Part shown: one piece after another, positions 20,736 to 31,567 of the stretch
Position numbering within the stretch: the stretch's first letter is position 1
Layout of the letters: each line of letters starts with the position of its first letter
Assembly: GCA_041642635.1 (NCBI GenBank)
Contig: JBEPWB010000006.1
Location: 1 to 38,261 of the forward strand
Origin: JAAZVM01 sp041642635
GTDB taxonomy: Bacteria > Patescibacteriota > Gracilibacteria > BD1-5 > UBA6164
Reading direction: 5' to 3'
Length of the DNA stretch: 38,261 nt
The notes under the pieces: generated by a model
Told to the model about the DNA's origin: nothing
The model's input: only the letters and a program-made list of their open reading frames with translations
The model's database searches: none
Made by a program: the position numbers and the translations under genes

Positions 20736-21560
20736 TTATTCAAAATCAGTAATTGGATATGGAATTCATTGGTTAGTAGAACTAGAACCAAAATCAGTTA
20801 AGTCAGTTGTATTATCTTTTTCTTTTCATTGATCTTGACCGTCAACTAAAAAGTTTGTTCAATCTCAAATTAAAGTATCAGGACAATCAGCTTCGTCATC
20901 ATAACAAGATCAACTATCATAATCTCAAACTATTTTTGTAACGTAATAATCTGTTCATTCTTTTTTTATAGTATAAGCAATATTATAAAAAGTTCATGTT
21001 TTGTTATTTCCAGACCAATCAGCTCAAGTAGGTTTTCTATAAACTCAGTAAACATATCTACCAAGTCATTTATCAATTAAATCATCTCAAGTACTAGATT
21101 CTTCTAAATCTCAGATTTCAGGATCAAATAAATCTTTTGTAAGATAATTTTTTCATAATTCATTTTGAGAAATTGTTCACTTTGCTCATATTTGTTGAGG
21201 AGATGTTTTTGTATTATTTACTACTCAACCACCATCAGCACTATCTATTGTTTCAATTTCTGCTCAATTCATTGAAACACTTACTGTATTTGAAGGTGTA
21301 GCTGTTGTTCAGCTATTATACCCCCACATATTTGTATTAGCATCATATTCTCAAGTAGCAGGATAATAATTATTATCTACTTTGAATTGCGAAAGTGAAG
21401 TTTCAATCGTAGAAACATCACTTATTTTTCTTCAAGAAACTGCTTTACTTACAGCACCTCAAAAATTTTGATACGCAACTACTGATATTATCGCTAAAAT
21501 AGTTATAACTACTAACAATTCAACTAGTGAAAATCATTTTTTACCAAGATTCATTTTCAT
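20736..21560 (-). CDS. Type IV prepilin-like protein
   Basis: A 274-residue protein with the class III signal: short basic leader ending in Gly, then FSLVELLVVITILAII, the usual methylated Phe and Glu+5 (GFSLVE). Peptidase cleavage is expected after that Gly. The rest is an extracellular domain rich in Asn, Thr, Ser and Asp, with two Cys (GSCYDD and ADCPDT) that may form the C-terminal disulfide loop. ATG at 21560 or a second ATG at 21554 both give a normal leader. It lies alone between convergent and divergent neighbours. No pilus assembly gene is in view, so it may be a pilin or a pseudopilin. Confidence 0.85.
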
Positions 21561-21594
21561 ATTAATCTTATTATTTTTTAAATTATACTACTAT

Positions 21595-21622
21595 ATTATA
21601 TATTTTATTTAAAATAAGACAA
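21595..21622 (-). promoter_or_regulatory. Probable prepilin promoter
   Basis: On the - strand TTGTCT (21622-21617), 16 bases, then TATAAT (21600-21595), about 35 bases before the start at 21560. Confidence 0.5.
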
Positions 21623-21638
21623 GAAAATATTTACAAAA

Positions 21639-21662
21639 AAGATATATCTGTTAATATATCTT
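21639..21662. repeat. Inverted repeat in the rel promoter region
   Basis: AAGATATAT (21639-21647) and ATATATCTT (21654-21662) are perfect 9-base inverted copies with a 6-base spacer. They overlap a weak TTTACA/TAATAT promoter for the rel gene. It could be an operator or a 5' RNA hairpin. Confidence 0.4.
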
Positions 21663-21689
21663 ATATTATTCTATTATTTGACGATTTTT

Positions 21690-23924
21690 ATGGATAAGTA
21701 TAAAAAAATAGACAGAAAAGTTCAACAAATAACGAAGAGGGTTGCAAAATATATGCAAACTCTTAATTTTGAGTACATAAAATCAGAAATAGAAAAAGCT
21801 TATATTTATGCTAGAGATTCTCATGAATGACAAAATAGATTATCAGGAGATCCCTATATTTTACATCCAGTTGAAGCTACAGAAATTCTTATTGATTTAA
21901 AACCAGATATTTATACTATTCAAGCTTGTTTACTTCATGATGTTATTGAGGATACGCCAAAAACTGCTGATGATATAAAAGAAGTTTTTTGAGAAGAAGT
22001 AGCTTTTTTGTGTGAATGACTAGCAAAATTATCAAAAATAAGGTATAAATGAGAAGACAGAGATGTTTGAAGTCTAAGAAAAATGTTTATTGCTATGGCT
22101 GAAGACTTGAGAGTTATTTTTGTAAAACTTTCAGATAGGCTTCATAATATGCAAACTCTAAAGCATCATCCAAAAAAAGAAAAAAGAGAAAAAATAGCTC
22201 TTGAAACTTTACAAATTTATTCTCCAATTGCTGATAGATTAGGTCTTTATCATATAAAAAATTCTTTAGATGAAGAATGTTTTAAAATTCTGGACCCAAA
22301 TTCTTACAAAAAATTAAAAAAAGAGTTAAAAGATTTATCTAATCAAAGAAATATTTTTATCCAAAATATTCAAGATGAAATAAAGGAGTTACTTAACTGA
22401 AAAATTGATAATTATGAAATAGATTACAGAATAAAATCTATTTATTCGATTCATAAAAAATTATTAAAGAAATGATTAACAAGCGCTTCTGATCTTTTTG
22501 ATTTATTTTGAATAAGAATTATGGTAGAAGATGAGGCTGATTGTTATAAAGTTCTTTGAATTATTCATAATAGGTGGACTCCACTTCCTAATAGATTTAA
22601 AGATTATATTGCTTTGCCTAAGCCAAACTGATACAGAAGTCTTCATACAAATGTTATTTGATTATTTAAATCTGATAGACAACAACCTGTTGAAATACAG
22701 ATAAAAACTTACAAAATGCTTGAATATTCCGACTTGTGAGTTGCTGCTCATTTCGAATATAAGGAAAAATGAAGTAGAATTGCAACTGACATTGACTGGG
22801 TGAAAGAATTAAAAGAATTAGTAAATAATATTCAAGATAATGATTTTGTTTGATCATTAAAAGTTGATTTTTTCAAAGACAGAATATTTGTTTTTACTCC
22901 AAAATGAGATTTTATAAATTTACCAAATTGATCAACTCCTATTGATTTTGCTTATGCCGTTCATACTGATCTTTGAGATCATATAACGATTGCAAGGGTC
23001 AACGGATGAGTTTATCCACTTGATAAAGAATTACGTAATTGAGATATAGTAGAAATAATTATTGATAAAAACAAAAAACCAAATCCTTTCCGGATTTGAT
23101 TTGTGAAAACTATAAAAGCAAAAAATAGAATAAAATTATCCTTAAAAAAGGAAGATAAAGAATTACATAGAGAAAGATGAAAAGAATTATTAAGTAAATA
23201 TTTAGAAAAAGCTTGAATCTGAAAAATAGATAAAGATTTGAGCGTTCTTAAAACTCTAGATTGAAAGAATTATAATCTAGAAGAAAGATATGCATTGTTA
23301 GAACAAGTCGGAAATTTTTCACTACCACCTTCTTCTCTTCTAAAGAGAATATTTAAAGCAAATCCAAAGCTAAACACTTTTGTAAAAAAAGAAGTTAGTC
23401 AAGAGGAAAAAGATTTATTAAAAGAAGTAAATCAAGATTTAAATAAAAAAAGTGTTTTACCTAAAACAAATATAATTATTTGATGAGAATCAGGACTTTC
23501 ATATAAACTTTGTCATTGTTCTAGAAGAAAATTAACAAATGATATTGTTGCCCATATTAACAATAAATGAATTATTACAATTCATAGAAGAAATTGTAAA
23601 GTTTTGGATAATGTTAATAAAGATAGATTACTTTCTGCTTATATAGAATGAGAAAAAGAAGAATCATTAATTGTTCATATCGAGTTAACTTTTGAAAATA
23701 AAACTTGAGTTTTAAGAGAATTATCAGATATAATTTATGCGATGTGAATTGATGTTGATAATATAAATACTTCAAAAATAAATGAAAATATGACGAAAAT
23801 TTATATTGATTTAAAAATACTAGATTATGATTACTTATTAATTGATAGATTTTTAGATAGAATAAAGCTTCATTTCAAATATAGTTTGCATGATTATAAT
23901 ATTTGAAAAATCAAAAAGGTTTAG
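21690..23924 (+). CDS. spoT: Bifunctional (p)ppGpp synthetase/hydrolase, Rel/SpoT type
   Basis: Stringent-response enzyme of 744 residues. The HD hydrolase domain is intact (HPVEATEIL, CLLHDVIEDTP, SDRLHNMQTL). The synthetase domain shows FGIRIMVEDEADCYKVL, PLPNRFKDYIALPKPNGYRS and LHTNV. The TGS domain (VFTPKGDFINLPNG, DFAYAVHTDLGD) and a C-terminal ACT domain (IELTFENKTGVLRELS) follow. Both active sites look functional, so it can make and remove the alarmone. It starts at ATG 21690 with no visible Shine-Dalgarno sequence and ends TAG at 23922. Its terminator is shared with rpsO. Confidence 0.96.
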
Positions 23925-23965
23925 ACAAAAAAATAAACTCCGATTACGGAGTTTGTTTTTTGTCT
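23923..23965. terminator. Bidirectional terminator between rel and rpsO
   Basis: Arms 23923-23942 and 23947-23965, with a one-base bulge and one G-U pair, around a 4-base loop, and A/T runs on both sides. It begins at the rel stop and ends one base before the rpsO stop codon. Confidence 0.85.
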
Positions 23966-23966
23966 T

Positions 23967-24236
23967 TTATTTTCTTAATTCTAATTTTTGTAGAATTTCG
24001 TTATATTTAGCATTATCTTTTTTCTTTAAGTATGCTAATAATTTTCTTCTTTTAGCTACCATCATTAAAATTCATCTTCTTGAATGATTATCTTTTTTGT
24101 GTTCTAATAAATGATTTTTTAGGTTTTCAATTTTAGCAGTTAATATTGCTATTTGAACTTCTGATGAACCAGTATCACCATCTTTACTTGCAAAATCTCA
24201 AATAATTTTGCTTTTTACATCTTTTGTAATTGCCAT
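23967..24236 (-). CDS. rpsO: Ribosomal protein S15
   Basis: Small-subunit protein S15, 89 residues, the normal length. It contains MAITKDVKSKIIGDFA at the start, GDTGSSEVQIAILTAKI, LLEHKKDNHSRRGILMMV and AKRRKLLAYLKKKD. It binds 16S rRNA early in 30S assembly. Glycine codon TGA occurs in the conserved SRRGILMMV. It stands alone with its own promoter (24341-24314 on the - strand). Confidence 0.98.
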
Positions 24237-24313
24237 AAACGTATTTTTACGAAATAATATATAAAATTTAGTTATAAAAACCAGAAAATACACCAGCTTT
24301 TTAACGTAAAATT

Positions 24314-24341
24314 ATTATATAAATAAAATTTATTTTTGCAA
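24314..24341 (-). promoter_or_regulatory. rpsO promoter
   Basis: On the - strand TTGCAA (24341-24336), 16 bases, then TATAAT (24319-24314). The -35 sits in TTTGCAAAT, which also occurs at the divergent promoter near 9415. The leader before the ATG is about 70 bases, long enough for feedback control, but I recognised no S15 site. Confidence 0.5.
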
Positions 24342-24357
24342 ATATAATTTCTCACTA

Positions 24358-24385
24358 TTGAAAAAATTAAATAAATTCATATTAT
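24358..24385 (+). promoter_or_regulatory. Probable murL-PBP promoter
   Basis: TTGAAA (24358-24363), 16 bases, then TATTAT (24380-24385), about 37 bases before the murL-like start. Confidence 0.45.
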
Positions 24386-24422
24386 GTGATTATAAAAAAA
24401 CAAAAAACTAAACACCAAAAAT

Positions 24423-25787
24423 ATGAAAAAATTTGATTCATTTTACTTTGAAAAATATGAGTTTGATCAAGAAAAATTATTAGCAAAATTTTATTATTCT
24501 TTTGACCAGGAATATTTTTTTGAGGAAGAAATAGATTTTTCTTCTGATTTTTTTGTTAGAGGTCATCTTGATGAAAAAGTTATAAATAATTTTTTATTTT
24601 CTATTCATTTATCGCTTTGAATTAGTTATTACAAAGCTTTTCCTACAAATAATTTATTTATAAAATCAGGATTTTTGAATGATGAACAAATAAAATTTTG
24701 GCAAAAATTTTACAAAAATTGATTATGAGAATTTTTGTACCAAAACAATATTAAACCAAATAATTTATTTAATTTTAAAAATTTATTATCAAGTGATAAA
24801 AAAATAAAATTTCAAGATTTTAAAACAAATGAAAAAGCTTTAATAAATCTTGGTTGATGAAAAGATTCTAGCGTGAGTATTGATATGTTTCAGAAAAATA
24901 ATTTTGATTTTGATTTGTATGTTTTTTGAAAAAATGATTCAATAAAGCAAAATTTTGCTAAAAAATTATCAAAAAATATTTTGTTAACAAAAAGAAAGAT
25001 TTCTGATAATTTATTAGAATTAAACAAATTATGAAATTATAATTGACACGTTCCAATTACTTGAATTATTGCTTTTTGTTCAATTTTTGTTGCATATTTA
25101 TATGATTATAAATATATAGTTTTATCTAATGAAAAATCAGCAAGTTCTTGAAATACTTTCTGGAATTGATTTGAGATAAATCATCAATGGAGTAAGTCTC
25201 TAGAGTTTGAAACAGATTTTATGGAATATATTAATAAAAATTTATCAAAAAATATTTATTATTTTTCACTTTTAAGATGATTTTATGAATATAAAATTTG
25301 AGAATATTTTGCTCTTAATTGCAAGAAATATTTTTCAATTTTTTCGAGTTGTAATAATAATTTCAAAATTGATGAAAATAAAAGATTAAAAAATACTTTA
25401 TGGTGTAATAATTGTCCAAAATGTGCTTTTACTTTTGCTTTACTTAGACCATTTTTATTAAATGAAGAAGTTATTCAAATTTTTTGAGAAGATTTATTTT
25501 TTAAAAAAGATTTAGAAAAAACTTTTTTAGAGCTTCTTTGAATAGATTGAATAAAGCCTTTTGAATGTGTTTGAGAAGTGGAAGAAGTGGTGCTTTGTTT
25601 TTATAAGTCATATTTTTTGTATTCAGAAAAACCTCAAATTTTACAAATTTTTGATGAAAAAGTAATAAAAAAATATGATGAGAAATATTTTGAAGATCTA
25701 GAAAAAAAACTTTGAAATATTTATGATGAAGATATAATTCCACTAGTTATAAAAAATAAAATTTTAAAAAATAAAAATCAATTTTAA
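24423..25787 (+). CDS. murL: MurL-like UDP-MurNAc-L-Ala-L-Glu epimerase
   Basis: A protein of 454 residues resembling MurL, which epimerises the terminal L-Glu of UDP-MurNAc-L-Ala-L-Glu to D-Glu, an alternative to glutamate racemase in peptidoglycan precursor synthesis. The ATP-binding PP-loop motif G144-GGKDS-149 is present, as are SNEKSASSGNTFWNGFEINH, HQWSKSLEFE, FSSCNNNF and WCNNCPKCAF (paired Cys), and KPFECVGEVEEV near the end. I recognise the pattern from memory of the family, not from a search. It overlaps the PBP gene by one base (TAATG), so the two are translationally coupled; that supports a cell-wall role. Confidence 0.75.
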
Positions 25788-28141
25788 TGAAAACAGATTT
25801 TAAAAAAATTAATATAAATATTCAAAAAAGAATGAGACATATAATAAAAAATTGGTCTAGATTGCACACAATTATTTTGTTTTTTTCTTTATTTTTCTTT
25901 GTAATAATAAAAACTTTATTTTCATATACGGTTATGGATTATGGTTTTTATAAATGATTGGCAGATAATCAGCAAATTTGAAAATTTAGTGTTCCATTGA
26001 ACAGATGAACTATTTATTGATCATGAAAATCTCAAAGTATTTTGGCAACTTCACTAAACTTATATGATATCTCTATTGATCCTCAAATGGAGTGAGATAA
26101 ACAAAAACTAGCTGATTTTTTGACAAACTTGGTTTATAGTGAAATATGTGAAAATAAAAGTTATAATATTTGTTATACAAATTTTACTAGATTTATGAGA
26201 GTTTTGGAAGTTCCAGACTTTAATGATAGTGAAGAATATATTAAAAATGCAATATCAGAAAGCATTGTATCTGATATTATGAGAACAAAAGTTACTAGTG
26301 TAATGATTGATCGTCAACTTAATGAAGAGCAAATTGAACAACTAAATAATTTGAATATAACATGAATTTATCCTTGAGATAATTATTTATATGTAAATCC
26401 TGAAGAATTTAACAACGAAAACGATAATAATATAACAAATATTTCTAGAATTACTTGAGTTAATGAAGAAACTTTTAAACATTTAACAAGAAAAAGAAAT
26501 TTGAGATATGTTCCAATATATAGAAAATTATCTATTAATGGTTCAGATTTTGTTAATAATTATTTAGATGAAGAGTGAGAAGCTTTGAAAAGATGACTTA
26601 TTTCAGAAGAGGAGTCTATTTCTAATTTTATAATTTTATCACCAAATCCTAGTAGATATTATCCAGAATGAGATGTCGCCTCTCAAGTTACTTGATTTGT
26701 TGATAGTTCTTGAGTTGGGCATTATTGAATTGAATGATATTATAATGATATTTTAAAATGAAATAATTGAGAAATTATTTCAACAAAAGATATTCAATGA
26801 AGAATGATAAATCCTACTGATTTAGATACTGAAAATTTGATTTGAGAATGAGTCGAAATTCATACTACAATTGATAGAAATATTCAAAAAAAAGTGGAAG
26901 AAATTTTGGCAAAATGAGTAGAGAATTATAGGGCAAATAGATGAAGAGTTGTTGTAATGGATCCAAAAACTTGAAACGTTTTAGCTATGGCGAACTATCC
27001 GACTTATGATGTGAATAATTATTGAGATGTTTACGAATTAGAAAGAATTAGAGAAGATGATTATGAAAATCCGAGCAAAGATTTACTTGGTTATCCAATT
27101 TATGTAGAAGATAGAAAAAATTGAATTGAGTTTATTTTTAATGGTAAAAAAATTTTTCTTAGAGAAGCTTCAAGAGATGAATTAAGTGATAGGGCTTTAG
27201 TTAAATACAAATATAAAAATGATTATGGTGCACAAGTTTATACAAATCATGTAATTTCTTCTTTATATGAAGCGGGTTCTATTATAAAACCATTAACGGT
27301 AGCTATTTGATTGGATAGTTGAGAAATTGATGAAAATTCTATGTATCAAGATGACTGATTTTTGACAATTGATAACTTTAAAATATCAAATGTAAGTGAT
27401 AGATGTTTGTGATACCAAACTTTTTCTAACGCACTTCGTTGGTCATGTAATGTATGAATGATTAGGATTGTACAAAAAGTTTGAAAAACTTTGATGCATC
27501 AATATTTAGAAAAATTTTGAATATGATTTAAAACTTGAATTGAATTATCTTGAGAAACAGCTTCTAGAATGCAACCTTGGGAAAACTGGTCTCAAGCATG
27601 ATTATTAACTCGTAGTTACGGTCTTTGATTATCTGTAACACAAATGCAAGTTGCAGCTGCTTATAATGTTTTGGCTAATGGTTGAATTTTTGTAAAACCA
27701 AAAATAATTGATAAAATAGTTTATCCAGATGGTAGAGTTGTAAACTTTAAAACAGAAGAACAAAGAAGAGTTATAAAAGAATCTAGTGCTCAAAAAGTTA
27801 CTCAAATGCTTTATGATTGAACTCATAGTTGGTGATGAGCTGCCGAGCAATGAGCAATTGATGATTATAGATTTGCTCTTAAATCATGAACAGCACAAAT
27901 TGCTTATATGTGAGGTTATGAAACTTGAGTTTGATCAACGGTTGCTTCTTTTGCTTGATATTGACCAATAGAAGATCCAAGATTTGTTATGGTAGTTTCT
28001 TTAGAAAGACCTAGAACTAGTGTTTATGGTTGATCTACATCATCTAAAATTTGGCAAGATATATGAAATTACTTAGTCGATTATTTTGAAATACCCAAAA
28101 GAGATTACCAATTTAATAATTTTTATAGAAATGAAGAATAA
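25787..28141 (+). CDS. Class B penicillin-binding protein (FtsI/PBP2-type transpeptidase)
   Basis: Peptidoglycan transpeptidase of 784 residues, with an N-terminal membrane anchor at about residues 30-50, a long dimerisation domain, then the transpeptidase domain. The catalytic SxxK is S498-IIK501, the SxN motif S553-CN555 and the KSG motif K699-SGT702, where Gly is TGA. RTSVYGGSTSSKIWQDI follows near the end. It is in the size range of class B PBPs; FtsI or PBP2 cannot be decided from the motifs alone. The ATG overlaps the murL stop. Confidence 0.93.
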
Positions 28142-28157
28142 AATTATTAATTACGTT

Positions 28158-28191
28158 AAAAACAGAATATAAAAATATATATTCTGTTTTT
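28158..28191 (+). terminator. Intrinsic terminator of the murL-PBP operon
   Basis: Perfect 14-base arms (28158-28171 and 28178-28191) around a 6-base loop, ending in a run of T. Confidence 0.8.
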
Positions 28192-28212
28192 AATTTAAAT
28201 ACAAAACATAAA

Positions 28213-28248
28213 AAAAATCATATAAGTTTTATAACTTATATGATTTTT
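28213..28248 (-). terminator. Terminator of tRNA-Phe
   Basis: Perfect 16-base arms (28213-28228 and 28233-28248) with a 4-base loop. On the - strand it lies 14 bases after the tRNA 3' end and ends in a U-run; on the + strand it could back up the PBP terminator. Confidence 0.75.
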
Positions 28249-28261
28249 AATTTTACAAACA

Positions 28262-28336
28262 TGGTGCCGAGGGGCGGATTTGAACCACCGACACAGGGCT
28301 TTTCAGGCCCCTGCTCTACCCCTGAGCTACCCCGGC
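28262..28336 (-). tRNA. tRNA-Phe (anticodon GAA)
   Basis: A 75-base cloverleaf including an encoded CCA end (28264-28262). Acceptor GCCGGGG pairs with CCTCGGC (one G-U); D stem GCTC/GAGC; anticodon stem GGGGC/GCCCT with loop CTGAAAA, giving GAA; T stem GGTGG/CCGCC with loop TTCAAAT. It is far richer in G+C than its surroundings. It is not the tRNA-Gly(UCA) needed for the altered code. Confidence 0.97.
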
Positions 28337-28357
28337 ATATCTCTCTAGTGCTTGTGT

Positions 28358-28384
28358 ATTATATTAAAAAAAAAATATAATCAA
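28358..28384 (-). promoter_or_regulatory. tRNA-Phe promoter
   Basis: On the - strand TTGATT (28384-28379), 15 bases, then TATAAT (28363-28358), 21 bases before the mature tRNA 5' end. Confidence 0.5.
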
Positions 28385-28402
28385 ATTTTTTTTTAACTTT
28401 TT

Positions 28403-28430
28403 TTGTTTTTTCTGTTTTTATGTGTAGAAT
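28403..28430 (+). promoter_or_regulatory. Possible promoter of the ferredoxin-cysS pair
   Basis: TTGTTT (28403-28408), 16 bases, then TAGAAT (28425-28430), 32 bases before the ATG. Confidence 0.4.
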
Positions 28431-28462
28431 AAGAAGTATTAAATATTAATTTAATTAGCAAT

Positions 28463-28714
28463 ATGGAGGTAAAAGTGTGTACTTGAAAGATTTGCTCAGG
28501 TAGATTTAGTGAATATATATTGAAAAGACTTGAAAATGACAAAAAAAATTTTAATCTAAAAAATGTTGAAATAACTGAAAGTCCTTGTATGTGATGATGT
28601 AAGTCTTGACCAAATATAATTATTCAAGATGAAAAAATTACAAATATGAATCCTTTAAAAGCAAACAATATTTTATTTAAAAAGTTAAAAGAACAAAAAA
28701 ATGCAAATAAATAA
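28463..28714 (+). CDS. Thioredoxin-like [2Fe-2S] ferredoxin
   Basis: A protein of 83 residues with four Cys in the thioredoxin-like ferredoxin pattern: C6-x4-C11 at the N-terminus and C42-x3-C46 (ESPCMGGCKSGPNI). It likely carries a [2Fe-2S] cluster and passes electrons in the cytoplasm; the partner is unknown. The glycines of TGK, MGG and SGP are TGA codons. GGAGG (28465-28469) overlaps the first codons and lies five bases before a GTG at 28475, so translation could start there instead. The ATG start keeps the first strand (EVKVC) and is preferred. Its 3' end overlaps cysS by 14 bases. Confidence 0.8.
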
Positions 28715-30164
28715 TACTAAAACAAGACAAATAGAAGAATTTAAACCATTAACAAGTAGGGAAGTAAAGGTTTATTATTGTGGTCCTACTGTTTATAATT
28801 ACGCTCATATAGGTAATCTTAGAACTTTTGTTTTTGAAGATGTTGTAGTAAAGACTCTAAAATTTTTAGGTTACAATGTTAAAACTGTTATGAATATTAC
28901 TGATGTTGATGATAAAACTATAAGAGACAGCCAAGCAGCTTGAGAAGATTTATTACCTTTTACTAAAAAATACACTGAAATTTTTATTCAAGATATCAAA
29001 AAACTAAATATCACACCAGCTGATGAAATTGTTCCAGTTACTAGTTTGATTCCAGAAATGGTTAGAATGATTCAAACAATGTTAAACAGAAAAAACGCTT
29101 ATTTGTGAGATGATTGAAGTATATATTTTGATGTAAAATCTTACAAAAAGTATGGTAATTTAGCTTGAATTGATATGTGTAATTGTGGATTACAAGCTTG
29201 AGCTAGAGTTGATAATGACGAATATGATAAAGAAAATGTAGCTGATTTTGTACTTTGGAAATCTTGGAAAGAAAGCGATTGAAACAATTTTTGGAATGAA
29301 GAATTTTTGGTAAATTGAGAAAAAACAACTCTAAAATGAAGACCAGGTTGGCATATTGAATGTAGTGCTTGTAATATGAAATATTTCTGAGCACAAATCG
29401 ATATTCATATGTGAGGAGTTGATTTGATTTTTCCACATCACCAAAATGAAATAGCACAAACTGAAAGCTGTACTAAAAAAGAATTTGCAAAATATTGGCT
29501 TCATTCTGGTCACTTGATGGTTGATGGTAAAAAAATGGCAAAAAGTGCTAATAATTTTTATAGATTAAAAGATTTAGAAGAAAAATATTCTCACATAAAA
29601 CCAAGTGTTTTATACAGAGCTATTAGACTAAGTTTTATGAATGCTAAATATAATAGTGAAGTAAATTTTACATTTGATAAAATTGATTCAAATATTAGTG
29701 TTGTAAATTCTATTGATGAAGTTATAAAATTAATAAATAGAGAAATAGAAAAATCTGATAACCTATCTACTGTTTCTAGAGATTTTAGAGAAACTATGCA
29801 AGATTATATTCACGAATATATGTATAATCTAGAAGATGATTTTAATATTCCTGAATGTTTGGCTGTTTTTCATAATTTTCTGAAATTTGTAAACACTTGA
29901 ATTAGAGAAAAATTATTTTCTGTTTCTGAATTATCAAGTATTTTGGATATGTTTAGGACTTTTGATCAAGTTTTGAGTATAATTGATTTTGATGTTGTAA
30001 ATTCAGAAGAAATTCCAAAAAATATTTTGGAAATATTTGAATCTAGAAATGAAGCAAAAAAACAAAAAAACTTTGAAAAAGCAGATGAATTAAGAGATGA
30101 ATTAATTGAAAAAGGTTATAAAATTGTAGATAATAGAGATTGAAGTTATTTAGAAAAAATATAA
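28701..30164 (+). CDS. cysS: Cysteinyl-tRNA synthetase
   Basis: Class I synthetase of 487 residues. The zinc and HIGH-type region YYCGPTVYNYAHIGNLRTF is at residues 25-43, followed by NITDVDDKTI. Further zinc ligands are in GRPGWHIECSAC and GGVDLIFPHHQNE. The KMSKS loop reads KKMAKSANNFY. The C-terminal domain ends NFEKADELRDELIEKGY and IVDNRDGSY, typical of CysS. It starts inside the ferredoxin gene (14-base overlap), implying coupled translation. It ends in a strong terminator. Confidence 0.97.
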
Positions 30165-30186
30165 AAAATATTGACTTCAAATATAT

Positions 30187-30216
30187 AATAGTAAAATATA
30201 AAAGTATTTTACTATT
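30187..30216 (+). terminator. Intrinsic terminator of cysS
   Basis: Perfect 12-base arms (30187-30198 and 30205-30216), a 6-base loop and a T-run. Confidence 0.8.
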
Positions 30217-30233
30217 ATTTTTTTATAAAAATT

Positions 30234-31490
30234 ATGTTTGATTTTACAATTAGTGCGCAGTGAATTTTTTATATAATAGTCTTTTTATTCGTAGCAGAAT
30301 TTTTACTAACTAAAACGCTTTCTTTTCTTAATACAACAAAATGGTCAACTCAGTTACCAGAAGATTTGAAAGATATTTATGATCAAGATAAATATGCAAA
30401 ATCTATGGAATATGAAAAAGTAAAATATAGTTTTTGAAACATTTCTAGTATTTTCTTTTTTAATCTGATGATTTTAGTTTTGATTTTTGGTTGATTTTGA
30501 TTTTTACATAATTATTTATACTCTATAAATAATAATATTTATTTTACTACACTTGGTTTTTTCTTTGTGTTATTCATAATTCAAACTATTATTTCTTTCC
30601 CTTTTTCTTATTATTCAACATTTGTAATAGAAGAAAAATTTTGATTTAACAAAATGACAAGAAAATTATTTTTTAGTGATGCTATAAAATCTTTTGTTTT
30701 AACAATAATCATTTGATGAGCAATTCTTTGATTATTAACTTGGTTTTATACTTTTTCAGGTAATTTTTTCTGGCTTTATGCTTGGGCGTTTTCAGCATTT
30801 TTATCAATTTTTATGATGATGTTTTATAGTAGTTTGATTGTTCCAATTTTTAACAAACAAACTCCATTATGAAAATGAAAACTTAGAGATGATATTGAAG
30901 AATTTGCACAAAGCGTTGGTTTTCAGCTAGATAATATTTATGTAATTGATGGAAGTAAAAGAAGTTCAAAAGCAAATGCTTACTTTTCTGGAATTGGTCC
31001 AAGAAAAAGAATTGTACTTTTTGATACATTGATTGATGATCTTACAAATAATGAATTAGTTGCTGTTCTAGCACATGAAATCGGTCATTACAAGAAAAAA
31101 CATACTCTTCAAATGCTTGCTTTTTGATTATCTCAAACTTTTATAATGTTTTTTATTTTAGGTCTTGTTATTAATTATTCTATATTTTCAGCAGCTCTTT
31201 GAGCTAATACTTATAGTTTTGCTGTTTCTATCGTAGCTTTTTGAATTTTATTCACACCTTTATCAATTATTTTTTGATTATTTGGAAATGTACTATCAAG
31301 AAAAAACGAATACGAAGCTGATAAATATGCTGCAATTAACTACAAACCCGTAAAATTAAAAAATGCACTTATAAAATTATCAAGAAATAATTTGTCTAAT
31401 TTAACTCCACATCCTGCTTATGAATTTTTTAATTATACCCATCCAAGTGTTTTAAAAAGATTGAGATCATTAGAAAGTTATACAAAATAA
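30234..31490 (+). CDS. M48 family membrane zinc metalloprotease (Ste24-like)
   Basis: An integral membrane protease of 418 residues with about seven hydrophobic segments. The zinc motif H281-EIGH-285 lies between segments, and the third ligand is E359 of NEYEADKYA, the usual M48A arrangement. The N-terminal membrane part (EYEKVKYSFGNISS, FPFSYYSTFVIEEKFGFNK) resembles Ste24/CAAX proteases rather than the shorter HtpX. KRSSKANAYFSGIG and RKRIVLFDTLI are typical of the family. In bacteria such enzymes act in membrane protein quality control; the substrate here is unknown. It is framed by terminators as a single gene. Confidence 0.93.
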
Positions 31491-31513
31491 TCACCTAAAA
31501 AAGGTGATTTTTT
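31489..31513 (+). terminator. Intrinsic terminator of the M48 protease gene
   Basis: Eight-base arms (31489-31496 and 31502-31509), a 5-base A loop and a T-run. It starts within the stop codon. Confidence 0.8.
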
Positions 31514-31567
31514 GTTTATTAGTAATTATTATGTTAAAATATATAAAATTATTTATAATTAATAATT

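Noticed and set aside
24237..24313. S15 autoregulatory RNA in the rpsO leader
   Set aside because: No pseudoknot or recognised S15-binding structure could be found in the A+T-rich leader.
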